Of a stretch of DNA of 64,000 bases, positions 1-9,228 are shown in pieces. The DNA comes from Fimenecus sp900545625 (GTDB lineage Bacteria > Bacillota > Clostridia > Oscillospirales > Acutalibacteraceae). Position 1 is the first letter of the stretch, and each line of letters opens with the position of its first letter. The DNA lies in contig OZ007023.1 in assembly GCA_963931525.1 (NCBI GenBank), forward strand, positions 124,001 to 188,000. The letters run 5' to 3'. The notes beneath the pieces are model-generated. The model was not told where the DNA came from, did no database searches, and was given only the letters and a program-made list of their open reading frames with translations. The translations under genes were made by a program, and so were the position numbers.

Positions 1-508
1 TTTCGTATTCATCCATATTCCCGCTGCGCATCGCGAGCACATAGCTTTGTGCCGCGCCGTAGATCTGCTCCTCAAGCACATCCACATCCGCCGTGCTCGC
101 ACCGATCTTGTTTTGCAGCGATTCGAAGTAGGCGATGTCCTCCTCGACCTGCTGCAATTCGGTATAATTGCGCGCAGCTTCTTCGGAACCGAATACCACC
201 GCTACCGCATCGCCGCTTGCCACGCGGTGCCCGTCCGTCACAAGCGGCACAAGCGTGCCCGCCGCATCGGCACGGATGTAGCTTTCATCGCGCACCACAA
301 AGCCCTCCACCGTCACGGCGTTGTCCACGGTGGTTTCCAGCGCGATCTCGGTTTCAACGGGTGAATAATTGATGCGGAAGATCTGGTACACACTCACGCC
401 GACCACCAAAACGGCAAGCAATGCGTACAAAATATTCGTGCTTTTTTTGCGCTTCGGATGCAGCGGCACCACCTTGCCGCCATCCTGTTTTTCTATTCGG
501 TTGGACAT
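1..508 (-). CDS. HlyD-like membrane-fusion/adaptor protein, N-terminal 169 residues (C-terminus off the window)
   Basis: The coding strand starts at an ATG at 508, with an AAAGGCGG Shine-Dalgarno upstream, overlapping the end of miaA by 16 bases. The protein has a short basic cytoplasmic head (PLHPKRKKS), one membrane helix at about residues 25-44, then a segment resembling the barrel-sandwich/lipoyl-like start of HlyD-type adaptors (TVEGFVVRDE, VTDGHRVASGDAV), followed by what looks like the beginning of a coiled coil. HlyD-like proteins of this kind are common in Clostridia as single-pass proteins facing outside the cell; their substrate is unknown. Only the N-terminal part can be seen, so the family call rests on architecture and a few motifs. 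It is the last gene of the miaB-mutSL-miaA operon. Confidence 0.7.
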   Translation of the reverse strand, partial: MSNRIEKQDGGKVVPLHPKRKKSTNILYALLAVLVVGVSVYQIFRINYSPVETEIALETTVDNAVTVEGFVVRDESYIRADAAGTLVPLVTDGHRVASGDAVAVVFGSEEAARNYTELQQVEEDIAYFESLQNKIGASTADVDVLEEQIYGAAQSYVLAMRSGNMDEYE

Positions 509-1437
509 TCGGTCACCGCCTTTGCAATATCCAGCGCCTGTTCGAACAGTTCATTGCTCGGGCAGGCATCCGGGTACAGCCAATGGATGGCTTCGTTTCG
601 CTTGAACCACGTGATCTGCCGCTTTGCGTAGCGGCGCGTGGCGCGTTTAAGATTTTCGACTGCTGTTTCCGGCGGCAATTCGCCGTCTAAAAAAGGTTTC
701 AATTCCTTGTAGCCGATCGCCTGCGCGGCGGTCGCGGCGCTCGCGGCAAAGAACGCGCGTGCCTCGTCCAGCAGCCCTGCGGCAAGCATGTCGTCCACAC
801 GGCGGTCGATACGGTCATACAGTACGGCGCGGTCACGGAAATTCAAACCGATATAGGTTGCCGCATACGGTGAGGGCATATTGTGTGAAGCTGCGTCCAG
901 CCGCGAGGGCGGTTCGCCGGTCTGCATGAGGACTTCCAAAGCGCGCACAATGCGCTTTTTGTCGTTTGCGTGCAGCCGACGCGCGGTCTGTTCATCCGAT
1001 TCGGCAAGTTTTTGCAGCATCGCTTCGCCGCCGAAATTTTCATACTGCGCTTCAAGCCTTTTGCGAAGCGCCGCGTCTGCTGGAACTTCGACGAACGCCG
1101 TGCCTGAAAGCAGGTTATCCACATACAGCCCCGTGCCGCCCGCTAAAATGACGGTTTTGCCGCGCGAATGGATATCCCGGATACAGGCGGCTGCGTCACG
1201 CACATAAGACGCGACGCTATAAGGCGTTTCGGGGGAAAGAATGCTTAGCATATGATGCGGCACGCCGCGCATTTCCGCCGTTGTGGGCTTTGCGGACGCA
1301 ATATCCATGCCGCGGTAGATCTGCATGGAATCCGCCGAAACGACCTCACCGTTCAAGCGCAGCGCAAGCTCGACGGCAAGCGCCGTTTTGCCCGAGGCGG
1401 TCGGCCCCACCACGGCGAGCACGGGGATGCGCGCCAT
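493..1437 (-). CDS. miaA: tRNA dimethylallyltransferase
   Basis: MiaA adds a dimethylallyl group to N6 of A37 in tRNAs that read UNN codons. The P-loop GPTASGKT lies near the N-terminus, followed by DSMQIYRGMDI, the conserved substrate-binding segment, and the GGTGLY motif. The length of about 314 residues matches the family. I place the start at the ATG at 1437, eight bases after a GGGAGG ribosome-binding site; a GTG one codon upstream (1440) is possible. The mutL stop codon overlaps this ATG by one base, so the two are translationally coupled. miaB, which acts on the same adenosine, lies in the same operon. Confidence 0.97.
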   Translation of the reverse strand: MARIPVLAVVGPTASGKTALAVELALRLNGEVVSADSMQIYRGMDIASAKPTTAEMRGVPHHMLSILSPETPYSVASYVRDAAACIRDIHSRGKTVILAGGTGLYVDNLLSGTAFVEVPADAALRKRLEAQYENFGGEAMLQKLAESDEQTARRLHANDKKRIVRALEVLMQTGEPPSRLDAASHNMPSPYAATYIGLNFRDRAVLYDRIDRRVDDMLAAGLLDEARAFFAASAATAAQAIGYKELKPFLDGELPPETAVENLKRATRRYAKRQITWFKRNEAIHWLYPDACPSNELFEQALDIAKAVTECPTE

Positions 1438-3362
1438 CACTGCACCCTCCCGAACTGCTTTTCAAGCTCCGTGCGTGAAAGCGTGATGAGCACGGGCCTG
1501 CCGTGCGGGCAATAGCGCACATCGGGATCGGCAAGCAGACGCTTTGTGAAATCGTAAAGCTCGTAATCCGTCGTGTGGTCGCCCGCCTTGACCGCGGCGC
1601 GGCACGCTACGGAGTGATACAGCCAGTCGAGCTTTTCCGAAAGCACCTCGCGGTGGTATTTGAGCAAATGCCCTGCAAATTCGGTCACGAGCGCGGTAAT
1701 GTCCTCGCGCTCCAAATTGAGCGGGCAGGCGCGCACCAAAACTGTGCCGCCGCCGAAATCCTCCGCCGCAAAGCCTGCTTTTGTGAGCACCTCCATGTGC
1801 GCAAGCACGGCGGCATATTCCTCCTTGCTCAAGGTGACGGAAACAGGAACGAGCAGCATCTGGCTGCCCGTCACGCCGTTGTCCTTTTGCAATTCGTTAT
1901 ACAGCATCCGCTCGTGGGCGGCGTGTTTGTCGATGATCAAAAGCCGGTCGCCCTGCTCGGCAAAAATATACGTCCGGAACGCCTCGCCCAAAATGCGGAA
2001 ATCCTCGGCGGGCTCCGCCACAGGTGCGGTTTTTGTGCTTTGCACCGTGGATGTTTCGGCAAGCGGCGCGGATCCCGTCCCTGCCGGTGCTGCCGTTTTT
2101 GTCGGAACGGCGGTGGGCACGCTCAAATCCGGCAAATCGTCCTCGTCCGTAAAAGCCGTTTCGATGTCGCGCAGCAGCGCGTTGTATGCGGAGATCTGCT
2201 GCGGGGTCTCGGCGGGTGCCACGGGTTTGGGCTGCACCCGCCCCGGCGTTACGACCTGCGGAGCGGTCGGCGCAGCAGTACGCGGCATGGCAAGCTGTTC
2301 GCCCTCCAAGCTCTTAGGACGCAGCACCGAAGGATCCGCAGACGGCGGTGTGAGCTTTGCTTCGGGGCGGGAGGTGTCCGCCGCAAGCGCGGATTTCGCC
2401 GCACGATACACCACATCAAATACACTTTTTTCGTTCGAGAAGCGTACCTCGATCTTCGCAGGGTGAACGTTGACATCCACTGCGGCGGGGTTGACGGTCA
2501 AAAACAATACACACGCCGGATATTTGCCGACCATGACGCTGTTTTTATAGGCTTCCGAGAGCGCCGCAGCGCCCGAACGCGATTTGATATAGCGGTTGTT
2601 GACGAAAAAGTGCTGCATGGCGCTTGAACCCCGCGAGCAATAGGGCTTGGAAACGAACCCGCGCACAGAAACGCCGTTCTGCTCGCTTTCGGCGGGCAGC
2701 AGCGTTTCGGCGAAATCGCGCCCATACACGGCGTGGATGCACGAAAGCAGGTCGCCGTTCCCGGGTGTGCACATCTGCTCGCGGCCGTCTTTGATAAAGC
2801 GCAGGGATACCTCGGGGTGCGACAGCGCGATATGGTCTGCCACAGACGCAACGGCAAGCCCTTCCGCGCGGTCGGACTTCAAAAATTTCATGCGGGCGGG
2901 CGTGTTAAAAAACAGGTCACGCACAATGAGCGTTGTCCCCACGGGGCAGCCCGCGTCGTCAAAGGAAATTTGTTCGCCGCCCTCCAGCACGATGCGCGTA
3001 CCGACAAATTCGGACGTCTCGCGGGTCATCATCTCCACACGCGAGACTGCCGCGATAGAAGGCAGCGCCTCCCCGCGAAAACCGAGTGTCAAAATCGCGT
3101 CGAGGTCGTCCGCTTCACGGATCTTGCTGGTGGCGTGGCTTAAAAATGCAGTCGGCACATCCTCGCGCGCAATGCCGCAGCCGTCGTCGGTAATGCGAAT
3201 ATAGCGTATGCCGCCGTGCTGGATCTCCAGCGTGATATTTTTCGCACCCGCATCGATCGCATTTTCCAAAAGCTCCTTGACCACAGAGGCAGGCCGTTCC
3301 ACGACCTCCCCTGCGGCGATGCGCTGGGCAATGCTTTTGGGCAGCTTGTTGATCTTTGCCAT
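1437..3362 (-). CDS. mutL: DNA mismatch repair protein MutL (endonuclease type)
   Basis: The N-terminal GHKL ATPase domain is clear: IAAGEVVERPASVVKELLEN, the Asn/Asp box DAGA, DDGCGI, and FRGEALPSI, up to about residue 330. A Pro/Ala/Thr-rich linker follows, then a C-terminal dimerisation and nuclease domain containing DKHAAHERMLYNE and CPHGRPV. These match the metal-binding motifs of MutL proteins with nicking activity, except that Gln of DQHA is Lys here. The start is taken at the ATG at 3362 (MAKINKLP), where family homology begins; an in-frame ATG at 3410 would add 16 unconserved residues and has no ribosome-binding site. MutL couples MutS mismatch recognition to strand removal. Confidence 0.97.
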   Translation of the reverse strand: MAKINKLPKSIAQRIAAGEVVERPASVVKELLENAIDAGAKNITLEIQHGGIRYIRITDDGCGIAREDVPTAFLSHATSKIREADDLDAILTLGFRGEALPSIAAVSRVEMMTRETSEFVGTRIVLEGGEQISFDDAGCPVGTTLIVRDLFFNTPARMKFLKSDRAEGLAVASVADHIALSHPEVSLRFIKDGREQMCTPGNGDLLSCIHAVYGRDFAETLLPAESEQNGVSVRGFVSKPYCSRGSSAMQHFFVNNRYIKSRSGAAALSEAYKNSVMVGKYPACVLFLTVNPAAVDVNVHPAKIEVRFSNEKSVFDVVYRAAKSALAADTSRPEAKLTPPSADPSVLRPKSLEGEQLAMPRTAAPTAPQVVTPGRVQPKPVAPAETPQQISAYNALLRDIETAFTDEDDLPDLSVPTAVPTKTAAPAGTGSAPLAETSTVQSTKTAPVAEPAEDFRILGEAFRTYIFAEQGDRLLIIDKHAAHERMLYNELQKDNGVTGSQMLLVPVSVTLSKEEYAAVLAHMEVLTKAGFAAEDFGGGTVLVRACPLNLEREDITALVTEFAGHLLKYHREVLSEKLDWLYHSVACRAAVKAGDHTTDYELYDFTKRLLADPDVRYCPHGRPVLITLSRTELEKQFGRVQ

Positions 3363-3432
3363 AGGGTCTGCACGGATTCCTTTCCCGAACGGACGGCTGT
3401 GCCGTTTCATCCGAATTTATATGTAAAGTGAT

Positions 3433-6054
3433 TTAGCTTTCCTGCTTGGCGCGGGCGGCAAGCTCGTAGAGCTTAGTCATTGCCTCGATCGGCGTTAAGG
3501 TATTGACGTCGAGCACCTTCAATTCGTCTGCAATCTCCTGCGCGGCGTTGCCGGCAAGGCTTGTTTGCAGGGAAATTTCTTCTTCAGCGGGCGCGGGCGC
3601 AGTAGATTTCGGCGTGCGCACCGTGTCGTTTTCTTCGAGCGCCTTTAAGATCACCTTTGCACGGCGCACGACCGTATCCGGCACGCCGGCGAGCTTCGCC
3701 ACGTCGATGCCGTAGCTGCCGTCCGCCCCGCCGCGCACGATACGGCGCAGGAAGGTGATGTCGTCGCCGTGCTTTTTGACGGCGATATTATAATTCTTCA
3801 CGCCCTGCACGGTGTCTTCAAGCTCGGTCAATTCATGGTAGTGCGTGGCGAACAGGGTTTTTGCGCCCAACCGCTTGCGGTCGGCGGTGTATTCGAGCAC
3901 CGCGCGCGCGATGCTCATGCCGTCGTAGGTAGAGGTCCCGCGCCCGATCTCATCGAGAATAATCAGACTTTTGGATGTAGCATTCTCTAAAATTTCCGCC
4001 ACCTCGCGCATTTCGACCATGAAGGTGGACTGTCCGCTCGCCAGATCGTCCGACGCGCCGACGCGGGTGAAAATGCTGTCGCAAAGCCCGATCTCGGCAT
4101 GTGCGGCGGGGACAAAGCTGCCCATCTGCGCAAGCAGCACGATGAGCGCGACCTGACGCATATAGGTGGATTTGCCCGCCATGTTGGGGCCTGTTAGGAT
4201 CATTGTGCGGTTGTCGCCGCAGTCCAAAAGCGTATCGTTCGGGACGAACGGCGCGCCGTCGAGCATTTTTTCAATGACGGGGTGCCGACCCTCTGTGATG
4301 CGGATGCGGTCGGAATCGTTGACTTCGGGGCGCGTATAGCGGTTCGCCGCCGCCACCGCTGCAAGCGAACAAAGCGTGTCGAGCGTGGCAAGGGCGCGCG
4401 CCGTGCGGCGGGTGCGGTCATACTGCGCGGCGATTTTTTTGCGCACCGCGCAGAACACCTCATACTCCAAGCTCACGATGCGCTCCTGCGCGCCGAGCAC
4501 CTTGGATTCCAGCGCTTTCAGCTCCTCGGTGATGTACCGCTCGCAGTTCGTCAGCGTCTGCTTGCGGATGTATGTATCGGGAACAAGCTCCTTAAAGGAA
4601 TTGGACACCTCGTAGTAATAGCCGAATACGCGGTTGTAGCCAACCTTTAATTTTTTGATGCCGGTCTTTTCCTGCTCTTTGCGTTCGAGCTCGCTTAAAT
4701 ACCCTTTGCCGCCCTCGACGATCTCGCGCAGCTCGTCAAGTTCCGCGTTAAACCCGCTTTGGATCATACCGCCTTCGCGCACGGAAAACGGCGCATCCTC
4801 GCGGATGGCATCGCACACGAGCTTATATACGTCCTCCAGCAGATCAAGGTCGCGGCAGACGTCGCACAAAAGCTGAGATTTACAGCTTTCCAACCGTTTT
4901 TTGATCTCCGGGAGAGGTTCGAGCGTGGTTTTTAAGAAAAGCAGCTCCTTGGCGTTCGCCGTATTGTAGACGACGCGCGTCATCAACCGTTCGAGGTCGT
5001 AAATGCCTGAAAGCAAATCTGTAAAGTCTTTTAACCTTACAGAATCGCGCATCAGCTCCTCCACGGCGTTCTGCCGCCGGGAAACGGCGGCGCAGTCGCA
5101 AAGCGGACATTCCACCCATGCGCGCAGCATGCGCTTGCCCATGGCAGTCTTTGTTTTATCGAGCACCCACAAAAGCGAGCCGCGCTTTTCGCGGTCACGC
5201 ATGGTTTCGGTCAATTCCAGATTGCGCCGCGTGGTTAGACTTAATTTCATGAGCCGCGCGTCAGCGTACACCTGCACGCTGCGCAGGTTCTGCAAATCGC
5301 TTTTTTGCGCTTCATGCAGATATTGGAGCGTCGCCGAAAGCGCCAGCACTGCGCTTTTGTATGCTTCACCCTGCAAGTCCTCTGTTCCCGCCGCGCCGAA
5401 CTGTTCGCGTACGCGCAGGAGTGCTGCATCGTAATCCGCCGTTTCGGCGGGCAGCATTTCGACCGAGGCCTCGAGCTTTTTCGTCACGAAAGTGCGCACG
5501 CGCGTTAGTGACGCCGCCTGCGGATTCATCAGAAGCTCGCGCGGGGCAAAACGGGCGAGCTCGTCCACAGTGCGCTCGTCGATATTCTCTGAAAAAGCAG
5601 TCACCTGCACCTCGCCCGTGGAAACATCCGCAAAGCAGAGCCCCATTTGGTCGAAGCACAGGTACAGGCACGCAAGGTAATTGTTTTTAGTCTCGTCGAG
5701 CATACTGCTCTCAATCACAGTCCCCGCTGTGATCACACGGATGACATCGCGCTTGACGATCCCCTTGGCAGCTTTCGGATCCTCCATCTGCTCGCAGACG
5801 GCGACCTTGTACCCGCGCGAGACGAGCTTTGCGATGTAGCTGTCGGCGCTGTGGAACGGCACGCCGCACATCGGCGCGCGCTCCTCCTGCCCGCAGTCGC
5901 GCCCCGTCAATACGAGTTCCAGCTCGCGCGACGCGGTTTTGGCGTCCTCAAAGAACATTTCGTAAAAGTCCCCGAGCCGGAAAAACAGGATCGCATCCGG
6001 ATATTCTTTTTTGATTTCAAAGTATTGCTGCATCATCGGGGAAAGTTCCGCCAT
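3433..6054 (-). CDS. mutS: DNA mismatch repair protein MutS
   Basis: This is a full-length MutS of 873 residues. The mismatch-binding domain opens with the Phe-x-Glu clamp region (FFRLGDFYEMF). The C-terminal ABC-type ATPase has Walker A GPNMAGKST, the Walker B region LIILDEIGRGTSTYDG and the FATHYHEL switch. The extreme C-terminus contains the short helical tail seen in MutS1 proteins (LDVNTLTPIEAMTKLYEL). It lies directly upstream of mutL in the same operon and recognises base mismatches and small loops after replication. Confidence 0.98.
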   Translation of the reverse strand: MAELSPMMQQYFEIKKEYPDAILFFRLGDFYEMFFEDAKTASRELELVLTGRDCGQEERAPMCGVPFHSADSYIAKLVSRGYKVAVCEQMEDPKAAKGIVKRDVIRVITAGTVIESSMLDETKNNYLACLYLCFDQMGLCFADVSTGEVQVTAFSENIDERTVDELARFAPRELLMNPQAASLTRVRTFVTKKLEASVEMLPAETADYDAALLRVREQFGAAGTEDLQGEAYKSAVLALSATLQYLHEAQKSDLQNLRSVQVYADARLMKLSLTTRRNLELTETMRDREKRGSLLWVLDKTKTAMGKRMLRAWVECPLCDCAAVSRRQNAVEELMRDSVRLKDFTDLLSGIYDLERLMTRVVYNTANAKELLFLKTTLEPLPEIKKRLESCKSQLLCDVCRDLDLLEDVYKLVCDAIREDAPFSVREGGMIQSGFNAELDELREIVEGGKGYLSELERKEQEKTGIKKLKVGYNRVFGYYYEVSNSFKELVPDTYIRKQTLTNCERYITEELKALESKVLGAQERIVSLEYEVFCAVRKKIAAQYDRTRRTARALATLDTLCSLAAVAAANRYTRPEVNDSDRIRITEGRHPVIEKMLDGAPFVPNDTLLDCGDNRTMILTGPNMAGKSTYMRQVALIVLLAQMGSFVPAAHAEIGLCDSIFTRVGASDDLASGQSTFMVEMREVAEILENATSKSLIILDEIGRGTSTYDGMSIARAVLEYTADRKRLGAKTLFATHYHELTELEDTVQGVKNYNIAVKKHGDDITFLRRIVRGGADGSYGIDVAKLAGVPDTVVRRAKVILKALEENDTVRTPKSTAPAPAEEEISLQTSLAGNAAQEIADELKVLDVNTLTPIEAMTKLYELAARAKQES

Positions 6055-6111
6055 AATCTGCCTCTCTCACATCCGTTGCTGTTTTGCCGCGTGAATCTGC
6101 GCGGCAGGTTC

Positions 6112-6519
6112 TCAGTGGCAGCCGCCGCAGGAACCGCAGTCGCCGCCGCAGTTGTGTGCTGCGGGGTCGCAGGTCTGGGGGTCTTCGCCGTTGACGCACA
6201 TGGCAAGGATGCCCGTGATGCGGTTCATCATGTCGTCCACCGCCTGACGCGCAGTCTCAAACGCCTGCATATGCTCGTTTGCCATGATCTGGTTGTAGAC
6301 CGCCTGAAATTCGCGGTTGTATTCGTTCATCTTCTGCTCGTCGGGCGACTCTTTTGCCGCTTCCTGCTGGTAATTGAGCTGCACCAAGCGGATCTTGCCC
6401 ATCAGGGCATTCAGCGTCTCATCTGCGTCGTTTGCCTCTTTGGCAGCGGCGTAGGCAAGGTAGGTCTCATCCTGCTGGATGGCGGCGCCAAGCTGTCTGG
6501 TCAGGGTTTCGATGCTCAT
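6112..6519 (-). CDS. YlbF/YmcA-family (RicA/RicF-like) protein with Cys-rich tail
   Basis: The 135-residue product starts at ATG 6519, overlapping the miaB stop as ATGA. Most of it is an alpha-helical YlbF/YmcA-type domain (DETYLAYAAAKEANDADETL, and the helix around EFQAVYNQIMANEHM). The last 28 residues hold six cysteines (QTCDP, HNCGGDCGSCGGCH). In Bacillus subtilis, ymcA follows ymcB (miaB) and precedes mutS-mutL, the same order as here, so the gene is best read as the YmcA/RicA counterpart. The Bacillus Ric proteins form a complex that carries iron-sulphur clusters and affects RNA processing, sporulation and competence; whether this protein does the same is inference. Confidence 0.85.
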   Translation of the reverse strand: MSIETLTRQLGAAIQQDETYLAYAAAKEANDADETLNALMGKIRLVQLNYQQEAAKESPDEQKMNEYNREFQAVYNQIMANEHMQAFETARQAVDDMMNRITGILAMCVNGEDPQTCDPAAHNCGGDCGSCGGCH

Positions 6520-7979
6520 TTTATTTCTCCTGTCTGTATATTTTTTATATTGGAATGCTTTTGCGGCAGCGCTTCGCCGAAGAGCGTCCATTTGCCGGTC
6601 TCGGTGACGCGCACATCACAGTATGTGCCGATTTGTTCAGGCGAACCTGTAAACTCGATCATCACATTGCCGTCCGTACGCCCAGCTAAGCGGCTCGCAT
6701 CCGTTTTGGAACGGCTCTCGACAAGCACGGTATAAGTCTTGCCGACGCTTTCAGCAATGCGTTTTGCGGCGATCTCCTCCTGCGCGGCGGTAAGTTCTGC
6801 GAACCACTGTGTTTTCTCTTTATGGGAGACGGGATCGGGCAGTTCGGCCGCCGCCGTGCCCTTGCGCGGGGAATAGATGAAGGTGAACAGCGACGTGTAT
6901 TCCACCTCACGCACGAGCGAGACGGTATCCTGAAATTCCTCGTATGTCTCGCCGGGGAAGCCGACGATGATATCGGAGGTCAGAGAAAGCCCGGGCACGG
7001 TCGCCTTTGCATCCGCCACAAGATCAAGATACTGCTGCCGCGTATAGCGGCGGTTCATGGCGCGCAGCACGCGGTCATTGCCCGACTGCACGGGCAAATG
7101 CAGGTGCTTCGAGACCTTATCGCACCGGGCGATGGTTTCCAAAAGCTCGTGCGTGCAGTCCTTCGGGTGCGAGGTCATAAAGCGGATCTTGAAGTCGCCG
7201 GGCAGCGCGTTGATCTCGCACAGCAGCCCTGCAAAGTTCAGATCGCTTTTGTTGCCCTTTCCGTAAGAGTTGACATTCTGACCCAAAAGCGTGATCTCGC
7301 GGCAGCCCGCGTTGATGATCTCACGCGCCTCGCGAAGTACATCCTCAGGCTCGCGCGAACGCTCGCGTGCGCGGACATACGGCACAATGCAATAGGTGCA
7401 GAAGTTGTCGCAGCCGTACATGATCGGCAGCCACGCCTTCACGCCGCCGCTGCGGCGCACGGGCAGGTGCTCGGCGATCTCGCCGAAGCCATCCGGCGCG
7501 CAGACTACGCGCTTGCCGCCGGTGAGCGTTTGATACAGAAGCTCGGGCAGGCGGTGGAGCACATGCGTGCCGAACACCAGATTTACGAATGGATAGCTTT
7601 TGTAAATCCGCTCGCGCACATGCGCCTGCTGCATCATACAGCCGCACAGCGCCACAATCAGATCGGGGTTGTCCTGTTTATAATTTTTAAGCTTGCCGAC
7701 ATTGCCGAACACGCGGTCCTCGGCATGTTCACGCACGGCACAGGTGTTGTAAAGCACCAGATCCGCTTTTTCAGGGCTGTCGCAGAAGTCGTAGCCCATT
7801 TCCGAGAGAAGCCCCTCGATGCGCTCGCCGTCCGCCACGTTGCCTTGACAGCCATAGGTGTGCACGTAGGCTAAGGGCTTTGCGGTGGGATATTTTGCCG
7901 AAAGGATCTCGCGCACCTTTAATGCATACTGCCGCTGGCGTTCGAGCTCCTCGGGCGGGATATTATGCAGCTTTGCCAA
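6516..7979 (-). CDS. miaB: tRNA-2-methylthio-N6-dimethylallyladenosine synthase
   Basis: MiaB is a radical-SAM methylthiotransferase that adds the 2-methylthio group to i6A37 of tRNA. The product shows the N-terminal UPF0004 domain with its cluster cysteines (YGCQGNVAD, NTCAVRE, CGCMMQ), the radical SAM motif CDNFCTYCIVPYVR and a C-terminal TRAM domain (LVESRSK...GRTDGNVMIEF). The start is a TTG at 7979 preceded by GGTGA. It lies 15 bases after the hydrolase gene and overlaps the YmcA-like gene by four bases. It works directly downstream of MiaA, encoded in the same operon. Confidence 0.97.
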   Translation of the reverse strand: MAKLHNIPPEELERQRQYALKVREILSAKYPTAKPLAYVHTYGCQGNVADGERIEGLLSEMGYDFCDSPEKADLVLYNTCAVREHAEDRVFGNVGKLKNYKQDNPDLIVALCGCMMQQAHVRERIYKSYPFVNLVFGTHVLHRLPELLYQTLTGGKRVVCAPDGFGEIAEHLPVRRSGGVKAWLPIMYGCDNFCTYCIVPYVRARERSREPEDVLREAREIINAGCREITLLGQNVNSYGKGNKSDLNFAGLLCEINALPGDFKIRFMTSHPKDCTHELLETIARCDKVSKHLHLPVQSGNDRVLRAMNRRYTRQQYLDLVADAKATVPGLSLTSDIIVGFPGETYEEFQDTVSLVREVEYTSLFTFIYSPRKGTAAAELPDPVSHKEKTQWFAELTAAQEEIAAKRIAESVGKTYTVLVESRSKTDASRLAGRTDGNVMIEFTGSPEQIGTYCDVRVTETGKWTLFGEALPQKHSNIKNIQTGEIK

Positions 7980-7994
7980 AGTGTTTCACCGTAT

Positions 7995-8939
7995 TCAAGT
8001 GTTTTTCAAATAGATCGAATGCAGCCACGCGAGAACGTCGCGATACACAAGCTCGTGATCGGCTTCCATCAGGATCTCGTGGCGGTCACCGGGGTACAGG
8101 ATGACGGTCGGGTCGTGCCCCGCAAGCACCAGATTGTCCGCGACGCTCAATGCCCCCTTGCCGTTGAAACCAACCGGATCTTTTGCGCCGGAGATCACCA
8201 TGATCGGTAAGCTCTGCGGCACAAGCGATGCCCACTCGCGGCTGGAGCACTCGACCGCGAGCGCAAACAGATCACGATAGCCGCCGAGCTTAAATGGGAA
8301 ACCGCAAAGCGGGTCTTCGAGGTACGCCGTCTGATTCTCGACATTGCAGCTGAGCCAAGCGACGGGCGACGCACTCTTTTCCCGTGCCATGAGGTTGCAC
8401 GCCGCATTGAAAAGCGTGCCGAGCTTATCCACATCTGCTCGCGGGCCGAAGCGCTCGCACGCTGCGTTGATTGCAGGCTGCAAGACCTCCGCCGCAGCGG
8501 GCAGCTCGACTGTGCCGCAGAAGATCACACCGTTCAGTTCTTCGCCGAAGTGCGCGGTATAGACCCGCGCGCACAAAGAACCCATGCTGTGCCCGAACAG
8601 GAAATACGGCAGGGCGGGATACTTCTTTTTCATGATCTTTGTGAGGATGTGCATGTCATCCACAAGCCGCTTATCGCCGTTCATATCGGCAAAGAAGCCG
8701 TAATCCGCAGGTGAATTGACAGATTTGCCATGCCCAAGGTGGTCATTGCCGCAGACTACGAAACCATTGGACGCAAGAAAACGGGCGAACGCGTCATAGC
8801 GGTCGATGTGCTCCGCCATACCGTGCGCCATTTGGAACACGCCGATGGGCGACAGCTCCTCTTCACGCCAGATGAGCGTGCGAATATTATGCTGTCCGGT
8901 CGAGGAATGGAAATACGCTTCTGTTTTTACGATCGCCAT
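7995..8939 (-). CDS. Alpha/beta hydrolase, monoacylglycerol-lipase/lysophospholipase type
   Basis: The 314-residue protein has the fold signatures of the Hydrolase_4 family: HGMAEHIDRYDAFARFLA (oxyanion region), GNDHLGHGKS, and the nucleophile elbow GHSMGS. Likely acid and histidine of the triad are in SGAKDPVGF and PGDRHEIL. No signal peptide is present, so it is probably cytoplasmic. Family members cleave monoglycerides or lysophospholipids, but substrate cannot be told from sequence. It is the first gene of the seven-gene minus-strand operon, with GGAGG before the ATG and a promoter at 8982-9010. The association with tRNA modification and mismatch repair is probably just transcriptional. 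Confidence 0.88.
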   Translation of the reverse strand: MAIVKTEAYFHSSTGQHNIRTLIWREEELSPIGVFQMAHGMAEHIDRYDAFARFLASNGFVVCGNDHLGHGKSVNSPADYGFFADMNGDKRLVDDMHILTKIMKKKYPALPYFLFGHSMGSLCARVYTAHFGEELNGVIFCGTVELPAAAEVLQPAINAACERFGPRADVDKLGTLFNAACNLMAREKSASPVAWLSCNVENQTAYLEDPLCGFPFKLGGYRDLFALAVECSSREWASLVPQSLPIMVISGAKDPVGFNGKGALSVADNLVLAGHDPTVILYPGDRHEILMEADHELVYRDVLAWLHSIYLKNT

Positions 8940-8981
8940 GCCGCACCTCCGTAAAATACTATGGATTTTGGATTACATTGT

Positions 8982-9010
8982 ATTGTACCACAAAAGCCAA
9001 GCTTTGTCAC
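8982..9010 (-). promoter_or_regulatory. Promoter of the hydrolase-miaB-mutSL-miaA operon
   Basis: On the minus strand GTGACA and TACAAT are 17 bases apart, with an extended TGTGG just before the -10 box. The -10 lies about 43 bases before the hydrolase ATG. Confidence 0.7.
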
Positions 9011-9135
9011 GTTCTTTCTCACAGGAAGGCATATCCTTTTGCATGGTCGCCGTACAAGGACGGGAAAGTGTATTTTTTTAACAACTTCTGCACGCAGGAC
9101 GTCGAAAAAACCGTCTTTTTCACGATGAAAAAGCA

Positions 9136-9164
9136 TTGCACGAAAAAAGGCGCTGTGCTAAAAT
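9136..9164 (+). promoter_or_regulatory. Promoter of the SCP2-domain gene
   Basis: TTGCAC and TAAAAT are separated by 17 bases, with TGTGC before the -10. The coding start is 65 bases downstream. Confidence 0.65.
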
Positions 9165-9228
9165 AGGTTTAAGCCCCGACAGCGCGGGGCGTTTCCCGAA
9201 TCACGCAGACGAAAGGAGGCAGTTATCC

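Noticed and set aside
1503..2627. A 374-codon open frame opposite mutL
   Set aside because: It is a shadow of mutL with no family resemblance.
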